Assembly: GCF_902388705.1 (NCBI RefSeq)
Contig: NZ_CABMQJ010000020.1
Span: forward strand, 1-38,787
Reading direction: 5' to 3'
DNA length: 38,787 nucleotides
Source of the DNA: an uncultured Alistipes sp.
GTDB lineage: Bacteria; Bacteroidota; Bacteroidia; Bacteroidales; Rikenellaceae
The position numbers were made by a program, and so were the translations under genes. Positions 25,812 to 33,528 of the stretch are shown here, piece by piece. Position 1 is the stretch's first letter, and every line of letters begins with the position of its first letter. The notes below the pieces were generated by a model. It saw nothing but the letters and a program-made list of their open reading frames with translations. It made no database searches and was not told the origin of the DNA.

Positions 25812-25842
25812 CAAAGATAGTGTCAATCTGCAGAATCGCAAA
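25812..25842 (-). promoter_or_regulatory. Consensus promoter for the peptide-fimbrillin unit
   Basis: On the - strand, TTTG (25839-25842) and TATCTTTG (25812-25819) are separated by 19 bases, an exact match to the Bacteroidota consensus. The first start codon is 24 bases downstream. Confidence 0.78.
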
Positions 25843-25921
25843 TTCGGCCCGGGATTTTCTTTCCGCAAAGCGCCGTGAAACCTCCGTTTCTTTATAATTT
25901 GTTGAAAAGTCCGGCGGGTAC

Positions 25922-25954
25922 TTTGGTCTTTTCGGATAATAATTTGTACCTTTG
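25922..25954 (+). promoter_or_regulatory. Consensus promoter for purA
   Basis: TTTG (25922-25925) and TACCTTTG (25947-25954) are separated by 21 bases. The purA start codon is 45 bases downstream. Confidence 0.72.
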
Positions 25955-25999
25955 GATGCAAAAAATGTCTTTTGCACAATAAAAATACTACCGGATACA

Positions 26000-27265
26000 A
26001 TGAAAAAAGTTGACGTTATCCTCGGCCTGCAATGGGGTGACGAGGGCAAGGGCAAAGTCGTGGACGTGCTGACTCCGGCCTATCAGGTCGTGGCCCGTTT
26101 CCAGGGCGGCCCCAATGCCGGTCACACGTTGGAGTTCAACGGCGAGAAATACGTACTCCGCTCGATTCCCTCGGGCATATTCCAGGGCGGCAAAACCAAC
26201 ATCATCGGTAACGGTGTCGTCATCGACGCCGTCCTCTTCCGCGAAGAGGCCGAAGCGCTCGCGGCCAGCGGCCACGACCTCACCAAACAGCTTTGCATCT
26301 CGAAGAAAGCCCACCTGATTCTGCCTACGCACCGCATTCTCGACGCCGCGTACGAGGCCGCCAAGGGCAGCGCCAAAATCGGCACCACGGGCAAGGGCAT
26401 CGGCCCCACCTATACGGACAAGGTCAGCCGCAACGGCATGCGCGTGGGCGATTTGTTGAGCGCCGACTGCCAGAAGATATACGAACGTGCCAAGGCGCGC
26501 CACGAGGGCATCCTGCGCAGCCTCGGTTACGAGTACGACATCACCGAATTGGAACGGAAGTGGTTCGAAGCCGTCGAGTACCTCAAGCGTTTCGACATCA
26601 TCGACAGCGAATATTTCGTCAACGAATGCCTCGCGCAGGACAAGAGCATCCTGGCCGAAGGCGCGCAGGGCACGCTGCTGGACGTGGACTTCGGTTCCTA
26701 TCCGTTCGTCACCTCCTCGAACACCGTCTGCGCCGGCGCCTGCACGGGCCTCGGCATCGCCCCGAACCGCATCGGCGAGGTATACGGTATTTTCAAGGCA
26801 TACTGCACGCGCGTCGGCAGCGGCCCGTTCCCCACGGAGCTGTTCGACGAAACGGGCGCTGAACTGCGTAACATCGGCCATGAATACGGCGCCGTGACGG
26901 GCCGTGAGCGCCGCTGCGGATGGCTCGATTTGGTCGCACTGAAATACTCGATTATGATTAACGGCGTGACGCAGCTCATCATGATGAAGTCGGACGTCAT
27001 GAACGACTTCGACACCGTCAAGGTCGCCACCGCCTATGAAATCGGCGGCGAGCGCACCGAGCATTTCCCCTACGAAATCGGCGACGACCTGAAACCCGTC
27101 TACCGCGAGTTCCCGGGATGGAAATGCGACCTGCGCAGCATGACGCGCTACGAGGATTTCCCCGCCGAGTTCAAGGCCTACGTCGAGTTCATCGAGCGCG
27201 AAACGGGTGTCCCGGTGAAGATTATCTCCGTTGGCCCCGACCGCGGCGAAACGATTGTCCGCTGA
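26000..27265 (+). CDS. purA: Adenylosuccinate synthase
   Basis: A 421-residue cytoplasmic enzyme that makes adenylosuccinate from IMP, aspartate and GTP, the first step from IMP to AMP. Catalytic residues are Asp14 in WGDEGKGK and His42 in GGPNAGHT. TTGKGIGPTY, the IMP-binding ILAEGAQGTLLDVDFGSYPFVTSS block (split here: AEGAQGTLLDVD, then YPFVTSSNT) and the C-terminal SVGPDRGETI are also clear. ATG 26000 (MKKVDVILGLQWG) fits the family start; the frame could extend to 25952 but that overlaps the promoter. It is a single-gene unit with its own promoter and terminator. Confidence 0.97.
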   Translation: MKKVDVILGLQWGDEGKGKVVDVLTPAYQVVARFQGGPNAGHTLEFNGEKYVLRSIPSGIFQGGKTNIIGNGVVIDAVLFREEAEALAASGHDLTKQLCISKKAHLILPTHRILDAAYEAAKGSAKIGTTGKGIGPTYTDKVSRNGMRVGDLLSADCQKIYERAKARHEGILRSLGYEYDITELERKWFEAVEYLKRFDIIDSEYFVNECLAQDKSILAEGAQGTLLDVDFGSYPFVTSSNTVCAGACTGLGIAPNRIGEVYGIFKAYCTRVGSGPFPTELFDETGAELRNIGHEYGAVTGRERRCGWLDLVALKYSIMINGVTQLIMMKSDVMNDFDTVKVATAYEIGGERTEHFPYEIGDDLKPVYREFPGWKCDLRSMTRYEDFPAEFKAYVEFIERETGVPVKIISVGPDRGETIVR

Positions 27266-27269
27266 TTTT

Positions 27270-27309
27270 GCATCCCGGTTGCCTGGCGACAGGTTCGGGA
27301 TGCGTTTTT
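27270..27309 (+). terminator. Rho-independent terminator after purA
   Basis: GCATCCCG (27270-27277) pairs with CGGGATGC (27296-27303), with an inner CCTG/CAGG hairpin, followed by six T. The remaining 144 bases before etfB show no further gene or consensus promoter. Confidence 0.85.
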
Positions 27310-27453
27310 TGCACACCTCCCGCCTCCGGCCGCGTCGCATGGGCCGCTTCCGGACGACGGGGCCGGTCTGCGGGCGCAATCCCGGGCGGCTGCACAGCCG
27401 AATGCGATAACCGACCATACTTATGACGCTAAACTAATTGTAACAGATAATTT

Positions 27454-28332
27454 ATGAAACAAAACCTCAAAATTCTTGTATTGGCAAAGCAGGTGCCCGA
27501 TACCCGCAACGTGGGTAAGGACGCGATGACCCCCGAAGGGACGGTCAACCGCGCGGCACTGCCGGCCATCTTCAATCCCGAGGACCTCAATGCGCTCGAA
27601 ATGGCGCTTGCGCTGAAAGACCGCACCGAAGGCTCCACGGTACATATCCTGACGATGGGCCCGCAGCGCGCCGCCGACATTATCCGCGACGCGATGTTCC
27701 GCGGTGCCGACGGCGGCTATCTGCTTTCCGGCCGTGAATTCGCAGGTTCGGATACGCTCGCAACGTCGTATGCACTTTCGTGCGCGCTGAAAAAAATCCG
27801 TCCCGACGTCATCTTCGCAGGCCGCCAGGCCATCGACGGCGATACGGCGCAGGTCGGGCCGCAGGTGGCCGAGAAACTCGGCCTGCCGCAGGTGACCTAT
27901 GCCGAGGAGATACTCGACATCAAGGAGGGCTCGCTGGTCATCCGGCGCCGCCTGAACTGTGGCACCGAAGTGGTCGAGTGCCCCGTTCCGGCCGTCATCA
28001 CGGTCAACGCCTCGGCGCCCGAGTGCCGTCCGCGCAATGCCAAGCGGGTCATGACCTATAAATATGCCCTGGCAGGGTCGGAAATCGCCGCAGCTCCCGA
28101 ATCGGAAGCCGCAAAGCGCGCCGCCGCGAAGCCCTACCTGCAAATCGTCGAGTGGGCTGCCGCCGACGTCAATCCCGATCCGCAGCAGCTCGGCCTGCAG
28201 GGTTCGCCCACGAAGGTCAAGAAAATCGAGAACGTGGTGTTCCAGGCCAAGGAGGCCAAGACGCTCACCGCGGCCGACGAGGATATCAATTCACTGATGG
28301 TCGAACTTATCGCGAGCCACACGCTCGGTTAA
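27454..28332 (+). CDS. etfB: Electron transfer flavoprotein beta subunit
   Basis: A 292-residue cytoplasmic subunit of the ETF heterodimer, which takes electrons from acyl-CoA dehydrogenases. It opens with ILVLAKQVPDTRNVG and shows FNPEDLNALEMAL, the nucleotide-binding stretch around DTLATSYAL and AGRQAIDGDTAQVGPQ, and a C-terminal recognition-loop region (SPTKVKKIENVVF). It is the first gene of a three-gene unit with etfA (18 bases later) and an acyl-CoA dehydrogenase. This arrangement is common in Bacteroidota and supports a dedicated electron route, possibly electron-bifurcating; that last point is an inference. Confidence 0.95.
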   Translation: MKQNLKILVLAKQVPDTRNVGKDAMTPEGTVNRAALPAIFNPEDLNALEMALALKDRTEGSTVHILTMGPQRAADIIRDAMFRGADGGYLLSGREFAGSDTLATSYALSCALKKIRPDVIFAGRQAIDGDTAQVGPQVAEKLGLPQVTYAEEILDIKEGSLVIRRRLNCGTEVVECPVPAVITVNASAPECRPRNAKRVMTYKYALAGSEIAAAPESEAAKRAAAKPYLQIVEWAAADVNPDPQQLGLQGSPTKVKKIENVVFQAKEAKTLTAADEDINSLMVELIASHTLG

Positions 28333-28350
28333 AAAGCGCTGAAGTTACCA

Positions 28351-29370
28351 ATGAACAATATATTCGTATATATCGAGAACGAGGGCGGCAAGGTCGCCGA
28401 CGTGTGCCTCGAACTGTTGACCAAAGGCCGCGAACTGGCCGATACGCTGGGTGTGGAGCTCGAAGCCGTCGTGCTGGGCGAGAACCTCTCCGGCATCGAA
28501 AAGGAGCTGGCCAAATACGGCGCCGACAAGGTGTGGGTCGCCGACGACAAAATCTTCGCCCCGTTCCGCACGCTGCCCCACACGGCTGTCATGTGCGGAC
28601 TCATCGAGCAGGAGAAACCCCAGATTGCGCTGTTCGGCGCCACGTGTATCGGCCGCGACTTCGCGCCGCGCGTTTCGTCGGCGCTTTACAGCGGCCTCAC
28701 GGCCGACTGTACGCAGCTGGTAATCGGCGACCACAAGGACGCCAAAACCGGCAAGGAGTACAAGGATTTGCTCTACCAGATACGTCCCGCTTTCGGCGGC
28801 AACATCATCGCTACGATTGTCAACCCCGACAACCGTCCGCAGATGGCTACCGTCCGTGAGGGCGTGATGCGCCGCGAGTATGCCGCCAAGCCGGGCGCCG
28901 GCGAGGTGAAGCCGATCGACTGGAAGAAATTCGTGAAGGATACCGACCTGGCGGTGAAAATCATCGACCGGGAGATTGCGGAGAGCAAAATCGACATCAA
29001 GGGGGCCAGCGTCATCGTGGCCGGCGGTTACGGCGTAGGCTCGAAGGAGAACTTCGACCTGGTGTTCGAACTGGCCGACGTGCTGGGCGCCGAAGTGGGC
29101 GCGAGCCGCGCCGCCGTCGACGCAGGCTTTGCCGAACATGCGCGCCAGGTGGGCCAGACCGGTGTTACGGTGCGTCCGAAACTCTACATCGCCTGCGGCA
29201 TCTCGGGCCAGATTCAGCACACCGCGGGCATGGATCAGTCGTCGATGATTATTTCCATCAACACCGACCCCGAAGCGCCGATTAACAAAATCGCCGACTA
29301 CGCCATCACGGGCGACATCAACGAGGTAATCCCCAAGATGATCAAGTATTACAAACAAAATTCGAAGTAA
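28351..29370 (+). CDS. etfA: Electron transfer flavoprotein alpha subunit
   Basis: A 339-residue partner of EtfB that carries the FAD. The C-terminal FAD domain shows VIVAGGYGVGS, GAEVGASRAAVDAGF, GQTGVTVRPKLYIACGISG and ISINTDPEAPI. The N-terminal domain opens with IFVYIENEGGKVADVC. It starts 18 bases after etfB, and its stop codon is immediately followed by the ATG of the acyl-CoA dehydrogenase gene, so translation is probably coupled. Confidence 0.95.
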   Translation: MNNIFVYIENEGGKVADVCLELLTKGRELADTLGVELEAVVLGENLSGIEKELAKYGADKVWVADDKIFAPFRTLPHTAVMCGLIEQEKPQIALFGATCIGRDFAPRVSSALYSGLTADCTQLVIGDHKDAKTGKEYKDLLYQIRPAFGGNIIATIVNPDNRPQMATVREGVMRREYAAKPGAGEVKPIDWKKFVKDTDLAVKIIDREIAESKIDIKGASVIVAGGYGVGSKENFDLVFELADVLGAEVGASRAAVDAGFAEHARQVGQTGVTVRPKLYIACGISGQIQHTAGMDQSSMIISINTDPEAPINKIADYAITGDINEVIPKMIKYYKQNSK

Positions 29371-31098
29371 ATGGCTAATTTCTTTTCAGATAACAAGGAT
29401 TTGCAGTTCCACCTCCAGCATCCGATGATGCGCAAGATCGTGGAGCTGAAAGAGCGCGGTTTCGCCGAGAAAGACCTCTACGATCATGCGCCGCAGAATT
29501 TCGAGGATGCCATGGACTCTTACCGCCGCGTGCTGGAGATTGCCGGCGAGGTTTGCGGTGAGGTCATTGCTCCGAATGCCGAGGGCGTCGACCACGAAGG
29601 CCCCCGCGTGGTGAACGACCATGTGGAGTACGCTTCGGGCACGGTGCAGAACATGAAGGCAATCGTCGACGCCGGTTTGAGCGGCCTTACGCTGCCCCGC
29701 AAATACGATGGCCTGAACTTCCCGCTGGTCTGCTTCGTGATGGCCAACGAGATGGTCGCACGCGCCGATGCGGGTTTCGAGAACATCTGGGGCCTGCAGG
29801 ACTGCGCCGAAACGCTTAATGAGTTCGCTTCGGAGGAGCTCAAGGCCAAATACCTGCCGTGGGTTTCGGCGGGTGCGACGTGCGCCATGGACCTCACCGA
29901 GCCGGATGCCGGTTCCGACCTGGGGGCCGTGATGCTCAAGGCTACGTGGTCGGAGGAGAAGCAGACCTGGCTGCTGAACGGCGTCAAGCGCTTCATCACC
30001 AACGGCGACGGCGAGGTTTCGCTCGTGCTGGCGCGTACCGAAGAGGGTACGACCGACGCCCGCGGCCTGTCGATGCTCGTTTATGACAAGCGCGACGGCG
30101 GTGTGAAGGTGCGCCGTATCGAAAACAAGATGGGTATCAAGGGGTCGCCGACGTGCGAGCTGGTTTTCACCAATGCTCCCGCACAGTTGGTCGGCGACCG
30201 CAAGATGGGCCTTATCAAATACGTGATGTCGCTGATGAACGCCGCCCGCCTGGGTATCGGCGCGCAGTCGGTGGGCCTCTGCGAGGCCGCCTACCGCGAG
30301 GCGCTGAAGTATGCCGGCGAACGTGCGCAGTTCGGCAAGCCGATTATCCAGTTCGCAGCCGTTTCGGAGATGCTCTCCAACATGAAGGCCAAGTTGCAGG
30401 GCGCCCGCGCGCTGCTCTATGAAACCACGCGTTTCGTCGAGGTTTACAAGCAGTACGGCCATATCGCGCACGAGCGTTCGCTCGAGGGCGAGGAGCGCCA
30501 GGAGATGAAGTTCTACAACCGCCTTGCCGACGGCTTCACGCCGCTGGTGAAACTCTTCTCGTCGGAGTATGCCAACCAGCTGGCTTACGATGCCATCCAG
30601 ATTCACGGCGGTTCGGGTTTCATGAAGGATTATCCCTGCGAGCGCCTCTACCGCGACGCGCGCATCATGAATATCTACGAGGGTACCTCGCAGCTGCAGG
30701 TCGTAGCGGCCATCAATGCCGTGACCAAAGGCACGTTCATGGAACAAATCGGGCGCTATGCCGCCGGGGAGTACACCGAGGCCATGCAGCCCGTCGTTGC
30801 GAAGCTCAAGGAGCTGACGGAGAAGTTCGCCGCCATGATCGCCCACGTCGAAGCGGGCGACAAGGAGCTTTGCGGCTTCAAAGATTTCCATGCACGCCGC
30901 CTGGTCGAAACGGCCGGACATATCATCATGACCTACCTGCTGGCCCGTCAGGCCGGTGAGCTGGAGGAATATGCCGCTTCGGCCCGCATTTTCTGCAAAA
31001 TGGCCGAGGGTAAGATTTCCGAAGCATATACCTACGTCATGAACTCCACGCTGGAGGATGTCGAGTTGTTCCGGGCAGTTGCCGGGGAGGCCGAGTAA
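29371..31098 (+). CDS. Acyl-CoA dehydrogenase
   Basis: A 575-residue flavoenzyme, longer than the usual 380-400 residues because of a C-terminal helical extension seen in a subgroup of bacterial acyl-CoA dehydrogenases. It shows the FAD/substrate motif CAMDLTEPDAGSDLG, a second FAD motif around YAGERAQFGKPI and IQIHGGSGFMKDYPCERLYRDAR. The catalytic-base position is Glu437 in IYEGTSQLQ. It oxidises an acyl-CoA (chain length unknown) and passes electrons to EtfAB encoded just upstream. In an anaerobe it may run as an enoyl-CoA or acrylyl-CoA reductase; sequence does not settle this. A terminator follows 23 bases after the stop. Confidence 0.94.
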   Translation: MANFFSDNKDLQFHLQHPMMRKIVELKERGFAEKDLYDHAPQNFEDAMDSYRRVLEIAGEVCGEVIAPNAEGVDHEGPRVVNDHVEYASGTVQNMKAIVDAGLSGLTLPRKYDGLNFPLVCFVMANEMVARADAGFENIWGLQDCAETLNEFASEELKAKYLPWVSAGATCAMDLTEPDAGSDLGAVMLKATWSEEKQTWLLNGVKRFITNGDGEVSLVLARTEEGTTDARGLSMLVYDKRDGGVKVRRIENKMGIKGSPTCELVFTNAPAQLVGDRKMGLIKYVMSLMNAARLGIGAQSVGLCEAAYREALKYAGERAQFGKPIIQFAAVSEMLSNMKAKLQGARALLYETTRFVEVYKQYGHIAHERSLEGEERQEMKFYNRLADGFTPLVKLFSSEYANQLAYDAIQIHGGSGFMKDYPCERLYRDARIMNIYEGTSQLQVVAAINAVTKGTFMEQIGRYAAGEYTEAMQPVVAKLKELTEKFAAMIAHVEAGDKELCGFKDFHARRLVETAGHIIMTYLLARQAGELEEYAASARIFCKMAEGKISEAYTYVMNSTLEDVELFRAVAGEAE

Positions 31099-31121
31099 GA
31101 CCCAGGATTGCAATTGTGAAA

Positions 31122-31152
31122 AAGGTTCCGCCCGGAAGGCGGAACCTTTTTT
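31122..31152 (+). terminator. Rho-independent terminator after the etf operon
   Basis: AAGGTTCCGCC (31122-31132), loop CGGAA, GGCGGAACCTT (31138-31148), followed by a T run. Confidence 0.9.
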
Positions 31153-31227
31153 ATTGTGTTGCCGGTTGGCGATTATTCGTTGCCGGTGTATCCGGCCGGG
31201 TTGGCATCGCCTGTGATTCCCGGAAAT

Positions 31228-31479
31228 TTATTTTTCTTTCGGCGGGTAATCGAGCGGTGCGAAAAATTCGCTGACGGTTATCTCGTATAGTTTGCAAAGT
31301 TTCAGGAGCGAACGCAATGTCGGAATCGAATCGCCCGTTTCGTAGCGTGATATATCCAGGTGCGTGTTTTCGATGACGTACTCCTGTGAGTAACCGCGTT
31401 CGTTACGCAACTGTTGCATCCGAGCGATAAGTATTTTTACGAATGGTTCGTCTTTCCCGTTTGATTTTTTCTGTTTCAT
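31228..31479 (-). CDS. XRE-family helix-turn-helix regulator (paralogue 1 of 3)
   Basis: A small DNA-binding protein of 83 residues from ATG 31479 (MKQKKSNGK), or 90 from ATG 31500. The Cro/C1-type domain reads MQQLRNERGYSQEYVIENTHLDI, then the turn to SRYETGDSIPTLRSLLKLCKLYEI. It ends FFAPLDYPPKEK. It is the most downstream of three related - strand genes with 75- and 50-base gaps. Its last 14 codons and the flanking bases are nearly identical to those of paralogue 2. Target unknown. Confidence 0.85.
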   Translation of the reverse strand: MKQKKSNGKDEPFVKILIARMQQLRNERGYSQEYVIENTHLDISRYETGDSIPTLRSLLKLCKLYEITVSEFFAPLDYPPKEK

Positions 31480-31575
31480 ATTTACAAAAAAAGTCCTCAT
31501 TGCGTGTTTTTATACAGGTAAATTTGAATATCGGTTATTCGACCAAATAGTTGTAGACAGTAAATTCCCGAAAAT

Positions 31576-31827
31576 TTATTTTTCTTTCTGTGGGTAATCG
31601 AGCGGTGCGAAAAATTCACCGAGGGTGATATTGTAGGATTTGCAGATAATCGAGAGCGTTGTCAGATTGGGGAAATTCTTACCGGATTCGAGTTGTGCAA
31701 TGCCCAACTGGGGCGCTTCGGCCAGTTGTTCCTGCGATTGGTGGTCATGCATACGTCGTAATTCTTTCACCCGCAGGATAATTTTTTGAAGCAATTCTTC
31801 GTCGCGTCTTTGTTTTTTACGTTCCAT
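31576..31827 (-). CDS. XRE-family helix-turn-helix regulator (paralogue 2 of 3)
   Basis: An 83-residue protein with the same plan as its neighbours. It has a basic N-terminus (ERKKQRR), a helix-turn-helix with SQEQLAEAPQLGIAQLESGKNFPNLTTLSIICKSYNI (split: SQEQLAEAP and QLESGKNFPNL), and the shared end FFAPLDYPQKEK. The recognition helix differs from paralogues 1 and 3 (proline in AEAPQL), so the DNA target may differ or binding may be weakened. It starts at ATG 31827. Confidence 0.82.
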   Translation of the reverse strand: MERKKQRRDEELLQKIILRVKELRRMHDHQSQEQLAEAPQLGIAQLESGKNFPNLTTLSIICKSYNITLGEFFAPLDYPQKEK

Positions 31828-31877
31828 AGGCGTTCCGCTTCCCTTTCATGCTTTACAGGTGCATATGCAGACCCGGT

Positions 31878-32144
31878 TTATTCGATGGGGTAGTCGCTTT
31901 CGCTGAAAAATTCGTGAAGGCTGATGCCGTAGAAGCGGCAGAGTATTGTCAGTGAGATAAGGGTGGGGAATTTTGACCCGCTTTCGAAGTGAAAAATATC
32001 CAAGCCGGTATTTTCTATAATGTATTCCTGGGAATAGTTATGTTCGCGGCGCAGCTGTTTCATCCGCGAAATGACATATTGAGCCAATTTCTCGTCCGTC
32101 CGTTTTGGTTTCGTCTGCTTCATTTGTACAAATGAAAGAATCAA
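31878..32144 (-). CDS. XRE-family helix-turn-helix regulator (paralogue 3 of 3)
   Basis: An 88-residue protein from ATG 32144, or 81 from ATG 32123 (MKQTKPKRTD), the latter aligning with the preferred start of paralogue 1. Its helix-turn-helix reads MKQLRREHNYSQEYIIENTGLDI and FHFESGSKFPTLISLTILCRFYGI, ending FFSESDYPIE. It is the first gene of the array. An 18-bp perfect palindrome (32119-32136) covers the second candidate start codon, so the product may repress its own synthesis (inference). It is divergent from the candidate RNA at 32203. Confidence 0.83.
   Translation of the reverse strand: MILSFVQMKQTKPKRTDEKLAQYVISRMKQLRREHNYSQEYIIENTGLDIFHFESGSKFPTLISLTILCRFYGISLHEFFSESDYPIE
32119..32136. 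promoter_or_regulatory. 18-bp perfect palindrome at the start of the XRE array
   Basis: TTCATTTGTACAAATGAA reads the same on both strands. It overlaps the start region of paralogue 3, where an autoregulatory operator for an XRE dimer would be expected. A partly similar sequence (TTTGTAAATATGAAACAG, - strand) occurs at the start of paralogue 1. Confidence 0.55.
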
Positions 32145-32188
32145 TCCAATTATTTACTCTGTCTATTTATACAGAATGAAAATTTTAC

Positions 32189-32196
32189 TATCTTTG
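32189..32196 (+). promoter_or_regulatory. -7 box TATCTTTG for the candidate RNA
   Basis: An exact TAnnTTTG match on the + strand. No protein gene follows on this strand, which suggests an RNA product starting near 32203. Confidence 0.6.
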
Positions 32197-32202
32197 TGTG
32201 TG

Positions 32203-32339
32203 AGCAGAAATTCGATGCAGAAATTATGCTGACACATGTCGCGGCCGTGTATCGGGACGGCTTGGGCGTAAGGGCAACTACCATGCAAGGCTCGGAAGGC
32301 CGGTTAACGGGAGTTTGCACCTGCGCCCTTGCTTTTTTT
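32203..32339 (+). ncRNA. Candidate free-standing structured small RNA
   Basis: About 137 nt lie between a consensus -7 box and a seven-T run. GUAAGGGC (32268-32275) pairs with GCCCUUGC (32325-32332, one G-U) directly before the T run (32333-32339), like a terminator stem. Inside, UGCAA (32284-32288) pairs with UUGCA (32315-32319) and encloses two short hairpins (GGC/GCC and CCG/CGG). GGGCG (32264-32268) could instead pair with CGCCC (32324-32328), a competing fold. AACUACCA (32276-32283) is left unpaired and is part of an 18-nt segment complementary to the gadC upstream region. An ORF at 32196 covers this stretch but has no family resemblance. I recognise no known RNA family. The rest of the 382-base gap (32145-32526) holds only the glsA terminator. 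Confidence 0.45.
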
Positions 32340-32471
32340 ATGCGGGACGCACGCACCTTCGGGTACGGTTCGGGCGATGAATTCTTCTCCCGAGAACAGC
32401 GTCACTCTTGTTCGTCCGGCCGTATCCGTTTTTCATACCGTCCGTTTTGTCCCGGGCGTGTCCCGGTATGA

Positions 32472-32504
32472 AAAGGGCCCGCACCTCGTGAGTGCGGGCC
32501 CTTT
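32472..32504 (-). terminator. Terminator after glsA
   Basis: AAAGGGCCCGCAC (32472-32484) pairs with GTGCGGGCCCTTT (32492-32504) around a seven-base loop. On the - strand it ends in a T run, 22 bases after the glsA stop. Confidence 0.88.
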
Positions 32505-32526
32505 GCCGTGTAATGCCGCAGCGGGC

Positions 32527-33510
32527 TTATGCCTGCGCGGGCTCTTTTTGGGCCATCACGCAGCGCGTCGTGCCGAAGATGTTGAGGTTGAGGTGCCCGG
32601 CGATGTAGGCCAGCGCCTTCTGCGCCTTCACCGAGTTGCCCGCGTCGTCGAGCGGGGGCGCGAAAGCCGCTACGCCCATGACGCCCGGAACCACGCCCAT
32701 GATGCCGCCGCCGACACCCGTCTTCGCGGGAAGTCCCGTCGTGAAAAGCCAGTCGCCCGTGTGCTCGTAGAAACCCACGGTAGCCATCAGCGAGGCGATT
32801 TTCGGTGACAGCTCCGGTTTGAACACCGCCTGCTTGGTCACGGGGTTCACACCGCCGTTGGAGATTGTCGCGGCCATCGTGGCCAGCTGCTTGGCCGTTA
32901 CGCCGATGGAGCACTGGCGCGTGTAGATGTCCAGCGCCATGTCGGGATCGTCGTAGATACGGTTGTAATTTTTCAGCAGCCAGGCAATCGACTTGTTGTT
33001 GAAGTTGGTCGCCGTTTCCGACTTGTAAAGCTCGTCGATTACCTCGACCTGCGAGCCGGCCAGCGACTCGATGAAGCCGATAATCGACTTCCATTTGCCG
33101 TCGCTGTCGCCGACGGGTTTCACCATCGAGCAGGCGCTGATGGCGCCTGCATTGACGAGCGGCGTCGAGGGATGGTCGTTCTCGAGCAGAATCGCCATAA
33201 TCGAGTTGAAAGGCAGTCCCGTCGCATCGGCGCCGATTTTGTCGAGTACCTCCTGCGCGCTGTACTGGTTCATGGCGAGGATGGCCGTCGGCACTTTCGA
33301 TACCGACTCGATGCCGAATTTGTAGTCGGTGTCGCCCACGGCGATCACTTCGCCGTCGGGCAGGCACGCCGCGATGCCGAAAAGGTTCGACGGCACGTCG
33401 GCCAGGTAGGGGATATAGTCGGCGTTCTTGCCGCCCGTTTCGTTCTTGCAGCGCTCGTAAGCCTGCTGCACGGCCTCGCGGACCGTCGCATTGTCGATTT
33501 TCTGAATCAT
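32527..33510 (-). CDS. glsA: Glutaminase A
   Basis: A 327-residue serine-type glutaminase of the beta-lactamase fold that hydrolyses glutamine to glutamate and ammonia. The active-site Ser69-x-x-Lys72 in GIESVSKV is clear. Further conserved blocks are PFNSIMAILLEN, NAGAISACSMV, SETATNFNNKSIAWLLKNY, CSIGVTAKQLA and GLPAKTGVGGGIMGV. It lies 18 bases after the gadC-like transporter gene in the same orientation. In acid-resistance systems (YbaS-GadC in E. coli) the ammonia released consumes protons and glutamine is imported by GadC, so this pair can work without a decarboxylase. Confidence 0.95.
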   Translation of the reverse strand: MIQKIDNATVREAVQQAYERCKNETGGKNADYIPYLADVPSNLFGIAACLPDGEVIAVGDTDYKFGIESVSKVPTAILAMNQYSAQEVLDKIGADATGLPFNSIMAILLENDHPSTPLVNAGAISACSMVKPVGDSDGKWKSIIGFIESLAGSQVEVIDELYKSETATNFNNKSIAWLLKNYNRIYDDPDMALDIYTRQCSIGVTAKQLATMAATISNGGVNPVTKQAVFKPELSPKIASLMATVGFYEHTGDWLFTTGLPAKTGVGGGIMGVVPGVMGVAAFAPPLDDAGNSVKAQKALAYIAGHLNLNIFGTTRCVMAQKEPAQA

Positions 33511-33528
33511 CGTGAAAATATTTTCCGG

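Noticed and set aside
32284..32310. Resemblance of CTCGGAAGG to the GGAA tetraloop region of SRP RNA
   Set aside because: The conserved asymmetric loop (AGCA on the 3' side) is absent and the surrounding pairing does not fit SRP helix 8.
32196..32471. 91-codon ORF on the + strand in the glsA-XRE gap
   Set aside because: It begins at the end of the -7 box, runs through the T run and into the glsA terminator region, and has no family resemblance; a structured RNA explains the signals better.
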